A stretch of DNA of 64,000 nt from Sphingomonas sp. (lineage in GTDB: Bacteria; Pseudomonadota; Alphaproteobacteria; Sphingomonadales; Sphingomonadaceae), in NCBI RefSeq assembly GCF_017744835.1, contig NZ_JAGIAM010000005.1:115910-179909 (forward strand). Reading direction: 5' to 3'. The notes beneath the pieces are model-generated. The model did not search any database and was not told the DNA's origin. It saw only the letters and a list, made by a program, of their open reading frames with translations. A program made the position numbers and the translations under genes. Below are positions 8,290 to 17,207 of this stretch, piece by piece. Position 1 is the first letter of the stretch. Each line of letters starts with the position of its first letter.

Positions 8290-9273
8290 ATGGCCTATCC
8301 GCTCCGCTCCGCCCTGTTCGCGCTCGACGCCGAGACTGCCCACCGCGCCACGATAAAGGCGCTGTCGCTCTGGGGAGCGGCGGGCGCGCCGTTCGGCGAC
8401 TCGCCGCGATCGGCGGGCGTCCGCCTCGCGGGAATCGACTTCCCCAACCCGGTCGGGCTCGCCGCCGGGCTCGACAAGGATGCCGAGGCAATCGCCGGGC
8501 TTTTCGGACTCGGGTTCGGCGCCGTCGAAGTGGGTACGCTCACGCCCCGCCCCCAGCCCGGCAACCCGCGCCCGCGGCTGTTCCGGCTCGCGGAGGACGA
8601 GGCGGTGATCAATCGCATGGGGTTCAACAACCACGGCATCGACGCGGCGCTCGCCCGAGTCGCGCGGCTGAAGAAGCGCGCCGGCGTGCTCGGCATCAAC
8701 GTGGGAGCGAACAAGGATTCGACCGATCGCGTGGCCGATTACGCGCTGGGCGTCGGCAAGGCCGCGGCGCATGCCGATTACATCACGATCAATGTCAGCT
8801 CGCCCAACACGCCGGGCCTGCGCGATCTCCAGTCGCGCCCCGCGCTCGACGAGCTGCTGGCCGCCTGCGACGCGGCGCGCGGCAAGACACCGCTCTTCCT
8901 CAAGATCGCGCCCGACCTCGACCGCGCCGGGATCGACGGCGCCGTGCGCGCGGCGATCGACAATCGCGTCGACGCGCTGATCGTCTCCAACACCACCATC
9001 TCGCGGCCCGAGACGTTGCGCTCCGCCAACGCCAGCGAGACCGGCGGGCTTTCGGGCGCACCGTTGCGCGAACTCGCCCGCGCCAAGCTGGCCGAGGCGC
9101 GTGAGGCGAGCGGCGGCACGCTGCCGCTGATCTCGGCCGGCGGGATCGACAGCGCCGACGAGGCGAAACGCCGGCTCGAAGGCGGCGCGGTGCTCGTCCA
9201 GATCTACAGCGCGCTCGTCTATCGCGGGCCCGGATTGGTACGCGAGATACTGAACGGCCTCGACTCCCGCTGA
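8290..9273 (+). CDS. pyrD: Dihydroorotate dehydrogenase (quinone), class 2
   Basis: Membrane-associated flavoenzyme that oxidises dihydroorotate to orotate with quinone, step 4 of pyrimidine synthesis. It has 327 residues. Class 2 features are an amphipathic N-terminal helix (MAYPLRSALFALDAETAH), NPVGLAAGLDKDAEA, GINVGANKDS for FMN, and the catalytic serine S171 in NVSSPNTPGLRDLQ; the C-terminal FMN phosphate site is ISAGGIDSADEA...VQIYSALVYRGPG. The ATG at 8290 was chosen over an upstream in-frame ATG at 8257, whose 11 extra codons are not family-like. It lies in its own transcription unit or with the ggt gene 45 bp downstream. Confidence 0.96.
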   Translation: MAYPLRSALFALDAETAHRATIKALSLWGAAGAPFGDSPRSAGVRLAGIDFPNPVGLAAGLDKDAEAIAGLFGLGFGAVEVGTLTPRPQPGNPRPRLFRLAEDEAVINRMGFNNHGIDAALARVARLKKRAGVLGINVGANKDSTDRVADYALGVGKAAAHADYITINVSSPNTPGLRDLQSRPALDELLAACDAARGKTPLFLKIAPDLDRAGIDGAVRAAIDNRVDALIVSNTTISRPETLRSANASETGGLSGAPLRELARAKLAEAREASGGTLPLISAGGIDSADEAKRRLEGGAVLVQIYSALVYRGPGLVREILNGLDSR

Positions 9274-9318
9274 CGTAGCGGCTTTGCCGCCGCGCCAAAG
9301 CCCGCTACGGCTAGGGCG

Positions 9319-11037
9319 ATGAAGAGACTGATCGTCGCGCTCGTTGCGCTGCTGCTTCCGCATGCAGCGCTGGCCCAGGGAATCGTGAGCGCCGCGGATC
9401 CGCGCGCGGCCGCCGCGGGTGTCGAAATCCTCCGCAAGGGGGGCACCGCGACCGACGCGGCGATCGCGACGATGCTCGCGCTCAACGTCGTCGAGCCGCA
9501 GAGCGCGGGCATCGGCGGCGGCGCCTTCTTCGTCCAATATGACGCCAAGGCCAAGCGCACCACCACGGTCGACGGGCGCGAGGCGGCACCGATGGCCGCC
9601 ACGCCGCACTGGTTCTTCGGCCCCGACGGCAAGCCGCTGAACCACGAAGACGCGGTCCCCGGCGGGCGCAGCGTCGGCGTGCCGGGCACGCTCCGCGCGA
9701 TGGCGCTGGCCCATCACCGCAGCGGCAAGCTCCCCTGGGCGACCCTGTTCGAGCCGGCGATCCGGCTGGCGCGCGACGGCTTCGATGTGTCGCCGCGGTT
9801 CAACAACGCGCTGCGCTCCTATGCCCGCCATGTCGATGCCGGCGTCCGCGCCATCTTCTACGGCCCCGACGGCAAGCCGCTGCCGGTCGGCGCGCATGTC
9901 CGCAATCCCGACCAGGCGGCGCTGCTCGAGCGCGTCGCCCGGCAGGGCCCCGACAGCTTCTATGTCGGCCCGCAGGCGCAGAAGCTGGTGAACACGGTCA
10001 ACAACGCCGCGCGCAATCCCTCGCGCATGACGCTGGGCGACCTCGCTTCCTATGAGGCCAAGGACCGGCCGGTGCTGTGCAGCAGCTATCGCCGCTACAA
10101 GATCTGCTCGATGGGCCCGCCCTCCTCCGGGGGCGTCACCGTGATGATGATCCTGAAGCAGCTCGAGCGCTTCGACATGGCCGCGCTGGGCAAGGATTCG
10201 CCCGTCGCCTGGCATCTGTTCGCCGACAGCTCGCGCCTCGCCTATGCCGATCGCGACATGTACGTGGGCGACCCCGACTTCGTCTCGGTGCCGCTCAAGG
10301 GCCTGCTCGACCCGCATTATCTCGCCTCGCGCTCGGCGCTGATCGATCCGAGGCACGCGCTGACGGAGGTTAACCCCGGCACGCCGCCGGGCGCGCCGAA
10401 GCGCGTCCGCGTCCCCGCCAGCGAAGTCCCGGGCACGACCTCGCTCTCGGTCGCCGACGGCGCGGGCAACATCGCGCAGGTGACCACCACGATCGAAGGA
10501 CCGTTCGGATCGGGCCTGTCGGTCGACGGCGTGATGCTCAACAACGAGCTCACCGATTTCGACATCGTCCCCGAGCGCGACGGCTATTGGGTGGCCAATC
10601 GAGTCGAGGGCGGCAAGCGCCCACGCAGCTCAATGGCCCCCACGATCGTTTACGGCCCCGATGGCAAGGTTCGCCTCGCGGTCGGCGCGGCGGGCGGCTC
10701 GACGATCATCGCCCAGGTCGCCAAGGCGATCATCGGCGTGGTCGACTGGAAGCTTTCGGCGCAGGACGCGATCGCGCTGGGCCTGCTCTATGCGCCCGGG
10801 CCGGTCGCCACGGCCGAAAGGGGCACCGAGCGCGAGGCGATGGTCCCGGCGCTGCGGGCCCTGGGCCAGCGCGTCGAGGTGGCGCCGCTGGGGCTGAAGG
10901 CGAACGCGATCGAGCGCGTGAACGGCCATTGGGCCGGCGCCGCCGATCCGCGCAGCGAAGGCGTGGCGATGCACGAGGACGGCCGTGTGACCGAGATCAC
11001 GCGTTTCGGCACGCAGCCGAACCGGCCGTCGGAATAA
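9319..11037 (+). CDS. ggt: Gamma-glutamyltransferase
   Basis: Periplasmic N-terminal-nucleophile hydrolase that cleaves or transfers the gamma-glutamyl group of glutathione. A signal peptide (residues 1-19, MKRLIVALVALLLPHAALA) is present. Autoprocessing should occur before T373 in EVPGTTSLSVAD, giving large and small subunits; GPPSSGGVTVMMIL, GFGSGL-type loop GPFGSGLSVDGVMLNNELTDF and the oxyanion-type SSMAPTIVYGPDGK are conserved. Length (572) is normal. It follows pyrD by 45 bp on the same strand and precedes an acyl-CoA ligase by 34 bp; there is no obvious functional link. Confidence 0.95.
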   Translation: MKRLIVALVALLLPHAALAQGIVSAADPRAAAAGVEILRKGGTATDAAIATMLALNVVEPQSAGIGGGAFFVQYDAKAKRTTTVDGREAAPMAATPHWFFGPDGKPLNHEDAVPGGRSVGVPGTLRAMALAHHRSGKLPWATLFEPAIRLARDGFDVSPRFNNALRSYARHVDAGVRAIFYGPDGKPLPVGAHVRNPDQAALLERVARQGPDSFYVGPQAQKLVNTVNNAARNPSRMTLGDLASYEAKDRPVLCSSYRRYKICSMGPPSSGGVTVMMILKQLERFDMAALGKDSPVAWHLFADSSRLAYADRDMYVGDPDFVSVPLKGLLDPHYLASRSALIDPRHALTEVNPGTPPGAPKRVRVPASEVPGTTSLSVADGAGNIAQVTTTIEGPFGSGLSVDGVMLNNELTDFDIVPERDGYWVANRVEGGKRPRSSMAPTIVYGPDGKVRLAVGAAGGSTIIAQVAKAIIGVVDWKLSAQDAIALGLLYAPGPVATAERGTEREAMVPALRALGQRVEVAPLGLKANAIERVNGHWAGAADPRSEGVAMHEDGRVTEITRFGTQPNRPSE

Positions 11038-11071
11038 CAGGGACGCGGCAACGGCGCCCGAAGGGAGAGGA

Positions 11072-12856
11072 ATGCGCAAGCTCGAACGTTTCAACAATCT
11101 GGTGGAGATGTTCTTCACCCGCGCCCGCGAGCTCGGCGACAAGCCGTTCCTGTGGCACAAGTCTGGCGGCAGCTGGCATCCGACCAGCTGGGCGGAGGCC
11201 GCGCGCCAGGTGGCGAGCCTCGCCACCGGGCTGCAGGCGCTGGGGCTCAAGCCGGGCGACCGCGTGATGCTGGTCGCCGAGAACCGCCCCGAATGGTGCA
11301 TCACCGACCTCGCGATCATGGCCGCGGGCTGCGTGACCGTGCCCACCTACACCACCAATACCGAGCGCGATCACCAACACATCATCGAGAATTCGGGCGC
11401 CTGCGCGGTCGTCGTCTCCAACGCCAAGCTCGCGCGCACGCTGCTGCCCGCGGTGATCCGCGCCTCTTCGGCGCGGATGGTGATCGGGATCGAAGACCTG
11501 CGCGCCGCGCAATCGGGCTCGATGGACTTCCACGACTGGCGCGAACTGATCGCGCGCCACCCGGCCGATCCCGAGACCGTCGCCGCACAGGCCAATTTCA
11601 AGCGCGAAGACCTCGCCTGCATCATCTACACCAGCGGCACCGGCGGAAGCCCGCGCGGCGTGATGCAGCACCACGGCGCGATCCTGCACAATGTCGCGGG
11701 CTGCTGCGCGGTGATCGCCGAGGATTTCGGCTGGGACGACGAGGTGTTCCTCTCCTTCCTTCCCCTCTCCCACGCCTATGAGCACACCGGCGGGCAGCAT
11801 TTCCCGATCGGGCTCGGCGCGCAGATCTATTATTCGGAAGGGCTGGAGAAGCTCGCCTCGAACATCGAGGAAGTCCGCCCCACGATCATGGTGGTGGTGC
11901 CGCGCCTGTTCGAGGTGCTGCGCACGCGCATCACCAAGCAGGTGGAGAAGCAGGGCAAGCTCGCCAATTTCCTGCTCGACCAGGCCGTGCGGCTGGGCGG
12001 CAAGAAGGCCGCTGGGACCGATTCGGTGCTCGACCTGCCGATGAACCTGCTGGTCAACGCGACGCTGCGGCCCAAGCTGGCCAAGCGCTTCGGCGGCCGG
12101 ATCAAGGCGATGGTCTCGGGCGGCGCGCCGCTCAATCCCGAGGTCGGCCAGTTCTTCGAATCGATCGGGCTCACTTTCCTCCAGGGCTACGGCCAGACCG
12201 AGGCCGCGCCGGTGATCTCGTGCAACCGCCCCAAGGCCGGGCTCAAGCACGACACGGTCGGGCCGCCGCTCGACGACGTCGAAGTGAAGATCGCCGAGGA
12301 CGGCGAAATCCTGGTGCGCGGCGAGTTGGTGATGCACGGCTATTGGCGCAACGAGGCCGAGACCGCGCGCGTGCTCAAGGACGGCTGGCTCCACACCGGC
12401 GACATCGGGCTGATCGACGAGAAGGGCCGGATCAAGATCACCGACCGCAAGAAGGACATCATCGTCAACGACAAGGGCGACAATGTCGCGCCGCAGAAGG
12501 TCGAGGGCATGCTCACGCTGCAGCCCGAAATCGTCCAGGCGATGATCGCGGGCGACAAGAAGCCCTATATGACCGCGGTGCTCGTCCCCGATCCCGAATG
12601 GACGGCGGAATGGTGCGCGAAGACCGCGACTCCGTGCCACTTCAAGGACCTGGCGCACGATCCGGACTACAAGGCCGCGCTGGGCCATGCGGTGGAGCGG
12701 GTGAACCGCGACTTGTCGGTGATCGAGCGCGTGCGGAAATTCATCATCGCCGACGAGCCGTTCGCGATCGAGAACGAGCAGCTCACGCCCAGCCTCAAGA
12801 TCCGCCGGCACGTGCTGAAGAAGGTCTACGGCGAGCGGCTCGACGCGCTGTATTGA
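11072..12856 (+). CDS. Long-chain fatty acid-CoA ligase (AMP-forming)
   Basis: A 594-residue adenylate-forming enzyme that activates fatty acids to acyl-CoA via acyl-AMP. Motif A3 is YTSGTGGSPRGV (from Y186), A5 is GYGQTEAAPVIS, A7 LHTGDIGLID, A8 GRIKITDRKKDIIV and the A10-type lysine region near the end (EQLTPSLKIRRHVLKK). The overall layout resembles FadD15-like enzymes of actinobacteria and alphaproteobacteria more than E. coli FadD. Chain-length preference cannot be read from the sequence. An SD-like GAAGGGAGAGGA precedes the ATG. A long perfect hairpin (12864-12946) lies between its stop and the convergent peptidase gene. Confidence 0.93.
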   Translation: MRKLERFNNLVEMFFTRARELGDKPFLWHKSGGSWHPTSWAEAARQVASLATGLQALGLKPGDRVMLVAENRPEWCITDLAIMAAGCVTVPTYTTNTERDHQHIIENSGACAVVVSNAKLARTLLPAVIRASSARMVIGIEDLRAAQSGSMDFHDWRELIARHPADPETVAAQANFKREDLACIIYTSGTGGSPRGVMQHHGAILHNVAGCCAVIAEDFGWDDEVFLSFLPLSHAYEHTGGQHFPIGLGAQIYYSEGLEKLASNIEEVRPTIMVVVPRLFEVLRTRITKQVEKQGKLANFLLDQAVRLGGKKAAGTDSVLDLPMNLLVNATLRPKLAKRFGGRIKAMVSGGAPLNPEVGQFFESIGLTFLQGYGQTEAAPVISCNRPKAGLKHDTVGPPLDDVEVKIAEDGEILVRGELVMHGYWRNEAETARVLKDGWLHTGDIGLIDEKGRIKITDRKKDIIVNDKGDNVAPQKVEGMLTLQPEIVQAMIAGDKKPYMTAVLVPDPEWTAEWCAKTATPCHFKDLAHDPDYKAALGHAVERVNRDLSVIERVRKFIIADEPFAIENEQLTPSLKIRRHVLKKVYGERLDALY

Positions 12857-12863
12857 GGCCAGC

Positions 12864-12946
12864 CGTCATCCCCGCGAAGGCGGGGACCCAGGAACGGCGA
12901 GCGATGCCTTTCGTGACTCTGGGTCCCCGCCTTCGCGGGGATGACG
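12864..12946. repeat. Palindromic repeat with 28-bp perfect arms between convergent genes
   Basis: The arms at 12864-12891 and 12919-12946 are exact reverse complements (cgtcatccccgcgaaggcgg...), with a 27-nt loop. The same sequence family recurs imperfectly at 27335-27398 and 62275-62379, always between genes. It lacks T-runs but could work as a bidirectional block between the acyl-CoA ligase and the M16 peptidase. Confidence 0.8.
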
Positions 12947-12958
12947 ATTACGCCGCCC

Positions 12959-15808
12959 TCACTTCTTCTCGGGCACCACCACCATCGTCCAGTCCTTCTG
13001 CGGCTGGAGATATTTGGCCGCCAGCGCCTGGAGCTCGGCCGGCGTGGTGCGGCCGATATCGGACGCGAGCGTGTCCACCGCGGCGATGCGCGCGGGGTCG
13101 TAGCTGCCGCCCTCCACCAGCCGCATCCAGAACATGTTGCCGCTCGACGAGCGGATGATCTGCTGCTTGAGCGGCGTGAGCGCACGCGTGAGCTCGTCGG
13201 CATCGATCGGCTTGGCGACGAGGTCGGCGGCGATGCCGCGCGCGAGCTCGAAGAAGAAGCCGGTGCGGTCCGGCGGCACCATGCCGAGCGCGATCAGCTT
13301 GCCGCCGCCGTCGATCCCCAGCGGCCACTGGCTCGCCACCTGCGGCGAATAGCTGACCCCCGCCTTGCTGCGCAGCTCGTCGATCAGCCGGTCGCGGAAC
13401 ACCGCGGCGAGGATCTCGAGCTTGCGGCTTTCGCTGATTCCCGCGCTGCCGCCGCCGGTCGGCCAGGCGATCACGGCCGCGGCCTGATCGGGCTTGCCGG
13501 TGTGGGTGCGCGTGACGGGGCTAGCGACATGATCGGGGAAGCGGACCGCCGCCGAGGGTGCGGCGCCGGCCGGACGCGGCTTGAGCGCGCCGAAGGTCGC
13601 CGCGACCGCCTGCACCGTCGCTTCCGAGTCCATGTCGCCGAATACTTCGACTTCGATCGGGCCGGTGGCGAGCAACGGCTCCCAGAACTTGCGGAAGCTT
13701 TCGGGCGTGGTCGCCTCGACGACTTCGCGGGGCGGGATGCCCCAGCGCGGATCGCCGGCATGGGTGAGCCGCTCGAGGTCGCGGCCGATCACGGCGTCGG
13801 GCGAGGCCGAGAGCCCGGCGTAGCTCGAAAGCACCGCAGCCTTGGCGCGCAGCACGGGATTGGGATCCCAGGCGGGCGCGGCGAGCTTGGCGGCGAACAG
13901 GCGGAGCTGGTCGGCCAGATCCTCCTTGTTGGTCTGGCCGCTGAAGCGGAAGGCATCCTCGGCGATGTCGAAGTCGAAGCCCATCTGGCGCTTGCCGACG
14001 AGTGCGTCGAGCTCCTCCTGCCCCAGCTTGCCGATGCCGCCCGCGAGAAGCGCCATCTCGCCTGCCCAGGCCGGCGTCTCGCGCGCGGGGATCGCACTGA
14101 GGCCGCGGCCGAAGCGGACGACGACATAGACCTTGCCGACTTCGGACGCGTCCTGGCGCATGAGCAGGTTGACGCCGTTGGCGAAGGTGACCTTCTCGAT
14201 CTGCAGCCCCGGGATCGCCGGGGTCCGGCTCGCCACCTTGCCCGGCTTGCCGAGCTTGGGGAGCTGGTCGAAGCTGACGTTGCCAAGCACCTTGCGCGCG
14301 CCGCTGGACTTGACCTCGGCCTTGATCGCGGCGGTGAGCTTGGTCACTGCCTCCGGATCGGCGGTGCGGGTGTTGACCAGCGCGCGCAGCGCCGTGCCCT
14401 CGAACACGCGGCGCGAGGCGGCCTGGACGGTCTCGGGGGTGAACATCTTCGCGGCGATCGCCGACTTGAGGATGTCGTAGCTCGCCTCGGGCGTGGTCAC
14501 GGTCTCGTTGATGTCGACGGCCTCGACCAGATCGTCGGCCAGCTTCATCCCGGCCTCGACCGGCGCGGTGCTGATCCGCTGGCGCATCTGCACGTCTATC
14601 TCGGCAAGCTCGCGGTCGATCTCGGCCTGGGTCGGCGGCGCGGCCTGGGCGTCGGCGATGACGCCCCGGACGTCGCGGAGCGCAGTCTCCCAATCGTCGC
14701 CAACCGGCAGCACGTTGACCGTGGTGACGTTCGCCGAGCGCGCAACGTCGCTCAGGTCGGCACCGGCGGCGAGGAAGCTGCCGCCCGAGCGCGCGCGCGT
14801 CTCGAGCCGGCGGTTGATCACGCGGATCGCGACCAGATCGACCATGCGCTTCTGGTTGAAGATCACCGTGTCGGCGAAGACCGTCCAGGGACGCACCACC
14901 GCCATCATCACCAACGGCTGGAGCGCGGGCTCGGCCAGGCTGGCGGCGACGGGGTGATCGGGCGAAGGCTTGCCGAAGTCGGGGCTCGGCGTGGCCGGAC
15001 CATTGCCCTTCCAGTCCGAGAAATATTTCTGCACCAGCCCTTCGAGCAGCGCCGGGTCGGCGTCGCCCGAGACGATCACCACCGCGCGCTCGGGGCGATA
15101 CCAGCGATCGTGGAACGCCTGGACGGTCGCCGGAGTGGCGGCGGTCAGCGTCTCGGTGGTGCCGATCGGCTCGCGGTTCGCCGCCGGCTGGCCGGCGAAC
15201 ATCAGGTCGAACATCGAATCCTGCAGCCGCTCCTGCGGGCCCGGCTGCTCGCGCGCCTCGGCCAGCACCACCGGCCGCTCGGCGTCGAGCGACTGCTGGC
15301 TGATGTTGGGGCCGCTCATCATGCCCGACAGGATTTTGAAGCTCTCGTCGAGCCCCTGCGGCGTCGCCATCGGCAGGTCGAGCTTGTAGACCGTCTGGGT
15401 GAAGGTCGTGCTGGCATTGCTGTCCGAGCCGAAGGTCACGCCCAGGCGCTGCCAGATGCGCTTCGATTCGCCGTCGGGCACGTGCACCGATCCGCGGAAG
15501 GAAAGATGCTCGAGCAGATGGGCGAAGCCGCGCTCGCTGTCCTTCTCGTTGAGCGAACCGGCGTCGATCCGGACGCGGATCGCGACCTGGCCCGGGGGCA
15601 CGCCGTTCTTCCGCACCGCGTAGCGCAGCCCGTTGGGCAGCCGCCCGAACTTCCAGGCGTCGTCATGGACGAGGTCGCTGCCCTTGTAGAGCCAGGGGTC
15701 GTCGGCGGTCTGGACCGGGCGCGCGGTCTGCGCCGCGGCCGGCAGGACAGGGCTCAGGCTGGCGAGGGCAAGCGAGGCGAGGAGCGGAAGCCGCAGGAAG
15801 CGATGCAT
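12959..15808 (-). CDS. M16-family zinc metallopeptidase (pitrilysin/insulinase type), exported
   Basis: A 949-residue periplasmic or envelope protease with a signal peptide (about 1-27, ending AAAQTA). The inverted zinc site HLLEH lies at residues 97-101 (H97, E100, H101), with the third-ligand glutamate expected near E177. Two M16 halves are present: the N-terminal half is catalytic; the C-terminal half (about 490-940) lacks HxxEH and should be the non-catalytic clamshell partner. The ATG at 15808 was chosen because the signal peptide starts there; the frame is open 45 codons further without family-like sequence. The substrate is unknown. Confidence 0.93.
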   Translation of the reverse strand: MHRFLRLPLLASLALASLSPVLPAAAQTARPVQTADDPWLYKGSDLVHDDAWKFGRLPNGLRYAVRKNGVPPGQVAIRVRIDAGSLNEKDSERGFAHLLEHLSFRGSVHVPDGESKRIWQRLGVTFGSDSNASTTFTQTVYKLDLPMATPQGLDESFKILSGMMSGPNISQQSLDAERPVVLAEAREQPGPQERLQDSMFDLMFAGQPAANREPIGTTETLTAATPATVQAFHDRWYRPERAVVIVSGDADPALLEGLVQKYFSDWKGNGPATPSPDFGKPSPDHPVAASLAEPALQPLVMMAVVRPWTVFADTVIFNQKRMVDLVAIRVINRRLETRARSGGSFLAAGADLSDVARSANVTTVNVLPVGDDWETALRDVRGVIADAQAAPPTQAEIDRELAEIDVQMRQRISTAPVEAGMKLADDLVEAVDINETVTTPEASYDILKSAIAAKMFTPETVQAASRRVFEGTALRALVNTRTADPEAVTKLTAAIKAEVKSSGARKVLGNVSFDQLPKLGKPGKVASRTPAIPGLQIEKVTFANGVNLLMRQDASEVGKVYVVVRFGRGLSAIPARETPAWAGEMALLAGGIGKLGQEELDALVGKRQMGFDFDIAEDAFRFSGQTNKEDLADQLRLFAAKLAAPAWDPNPVLRAKAAVLSSYAGLSASPDAVIGRDLERLTHAGDPRWGIPPREVVEATTPESFRKFWEPLLATGPIEVEVFGDMDSEATVQAVAATFGALKPRPAGAAPSAAVRFPDHVASPVTRTHTGKPDQAAAVIAWPTGGGSAGISESRKLEILAAVFRDRLIDELRSKAGVSYSPQVASQWPLGIDGGGKLIALGMVPPDRTGFFFELARGIAADLVAKPIDADELTRALTPLKQQIIRSSSGNMFWMRLVEGGSYDPARIAAVDTLASDIGRTTPAELQALAAKYLQPQKDWTMVVVPEKK

Positions 15809-15879
15809 GGCGTCTCGTGTAGTGGCGAAGCGGCGGCCATGCCAGCTTCTAGCTTTCCGTCCGATGTACGAGGGGCTCC

Positions 15880-16071
15880 TCAGAAGCGCATCGGCTCGCC
15901 GCCGTCGGCGGGAATCGCCGCGATGCGTTGCGCGCCCTTCCAAAGCTCGCAGTCATGTCCGGTGATGCGCTCGCGCACGGCGGCGATGGCGGCGGAATCG
16001 TCCTCGGCCTTCAAATCCTCGCCGCTGACGATCTTGTCCTGCACGACACAGTAGAAGCGATACCATTGCAC
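15880..16071 (-). CDS. Small conserved-looking protein, unknown function
   Basis: A 63-residue soluble protein beginning with GTG (VQWYRFYCVVQDKIVSGEDL). GAGGGGAG lies about 8 nt upstream of this GTG, which decides the start against longer in-frame options. Ordered-looking pattern: YRFYCVVQD, then an acidic helix (KAEDDSAAIAAVRERI), then GHDCELWKGAQRIAAIP. The rhythm resembles small sphingomonad proteins of about 65 residues that I cannot name. It lies upstream of the M16 peptidase on the same strand (71-bp gap) and divergent from the next gene. Confidence 0.65.
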   Translation of the reverse strand: MQWYRFYCVVQDKIVSGEDLKAEDDSAAIAAVRERITGHDCELWKGAQRIAAIPADGGEPMRF

Positions 16072-16241
16072 GGCGCTTCTCCCCTCAACAGGACCCCGAG
16101 CTTGCCTCCGCCCCTGCGCATGCCCCACTCCGTAGATTCCCGTAGCGCACGCGCCGAAACGGCCAAGGGGTTGGACAATTTGTACAATTGAGATCGGGCG
16201 CGCGCGTCCCTACATCGCGCGCAACAGGTGAAGGACCCCTC

Positions 16242-16505
16242 ATGCGCAGCGTCGACGGCAAGGCCTGGACCGAGTTCCGGCGAATGATCCTCTGGATCGC
16301 GTTCGCGGGCGTGCTGATGGTCGCCGGCGCGCTCGGCTATCTCGCGCTCTACGACGCACTCTATCCCTCGGCGATCCTCGCGACGATCGGCGGCGTGTTC
16401 CTCTCGACCTTGCTCGGCTGCGGGCTGTTCGCCGCCGCCTTCTTCAGCGACAAGAGCGGGCACGACCAGAACGTGACCGACGCCACGCGCCACGCCGACG
16501 AATGA
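16242..16505 (+). CDS. Small two-helix membrane protein
   Basis: An 87-residue protein with two predicted transmembrane helices (about 17-38 and 43-66) and a short polar tail (SDKSGHDQNVTDATRHADE). AAGGA at 16231-16235 is well placed for the ATG at 16242. No catalytic motif is visible and function is unknown. The upstream 170 bp contains CAATTTGTACAATTG (16173 onward), a small near-palindrome that might belong to its promoter. It precedes nfuA by 60 bp. Confidence 0.7.
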   Translation: MRSVDGKAWTEFRRMILWIAFAGVLMVAGALGYLALYDALYPSAILATIGGVFLSTLLGCGLFAAAFFSDKSGHDQNVTDATRHADE

Positions 16506-16565
16506 CCCGGCCGGCAACCCAGAGTTTCGCCCGGACCGCTTGATCCGCCGCCCGCCACGCGCCAC

Positions 16566-17150
16566 ATGCACGCCATGCTGATCGAGACCGAACCCACGCC
16601 CAACCCCGCGACGCTCAAGTTCCTGCCCGGTCGCGTCGTGATGGAGGCCGGCACTCGCGACTTCGCGAGCCCCGAAGAGGCCGAGGCCTCGCCGCTGGCC
16701 GACGCGCTGTTCGGCCTGGGCGACGTGACCGGCGTGTTCTTCGGCCGCGACTTCATCTCGGTCACTGCTGCGCCCGGGATCGACTGGATCGACCTCAAGC
16801 CCGACGTGCTCAGCATCCTGCTCGACCATTTCTCGGCCAACATGCCGCTGTTCCGCGCCGGCAGCGCGGCGGGCATCGAAGTGCCGCCCGAAGGCGCCGA
16901 ATTCGGCGACAACCCCGAGGACGCCGACGTGGTCGCGCAGATCCGCGAGCTGATCGACACGCGCATCCGCCCCGCGGTCGCCAACGACGGCGGCGACATC
17001 GTCTATCGCGGCTTCGACCAGGGGAAGGTCTATCTCCAGATGCAGGGCGCCTGCTCGGGATGCCCGTCGTCGACCGCGACGCTCAAGAACGGCATCGAGC
17101 AACTGCTCAAATATTACGTGCCCGAAGTCACCGAAGTCCGGGCGATCTAA
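16566..17150 (+). CDS. nfuA: NfuA/Nfu-type Fe-S carrier protein
   Basis: Fe-S cluster carrier that delivers clusters to apo-enzymes. The N-terminal Nfu-N domain (TEPTPNPATLKFLPG and following, about 4-95) is joined to a C-terminal NifU-like domain (about 120-190) with the cluster-binding C163-x2-C166 in GACSGCPSST. Its 194 residues match the alphaproteobacterial/mitochondrial-type Nfu. Another ATG three codons in (16575) starts the usual MLIETEPTPNP and may be the true start. It is not in the suf operon but complements it. Confidence 0.94.
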   Translation: MHAMLIETEPTPNPATLKFLPGRVVMEAGTRDFASPEEAEASPLADALFGLGDVTGVFFGRDFISVTAAPGIDWIDLKPDVLSILLDHFSANMPLFRAGSAAGIEVPPEGAEFGDNPEDADVVAQIRELIDTRIRPAVANDGGDIVYRGFDQGKVYLQMQGACSGCPSSTATLKNGIEQLLKYYVPEVTEVRAI

Positions 17151-17207
17151 GCTTTCCGAACGGGTCGCGCCCGGCAAACGCCGGGCCCAAGAAGAAAGGA
17201 CAAACCC

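Noticed and set aside
8185..10356. A 723-codon minus-strand frame across pyrD and ggt
   Set aside because: It spans two well-defined plus-strand genes and the promoter region; composition is repetitive and no domain is recognisable.
12941..16054. A 1037-codon open frame on the plus strand opposite the M16 peptidase
   Set aside because: It is the antisense frame of a high-GC gene with strong third-position bias; the translation is rich in Arg, Ala and Gly without motifs, whereas the minus strand has the full peptidase.
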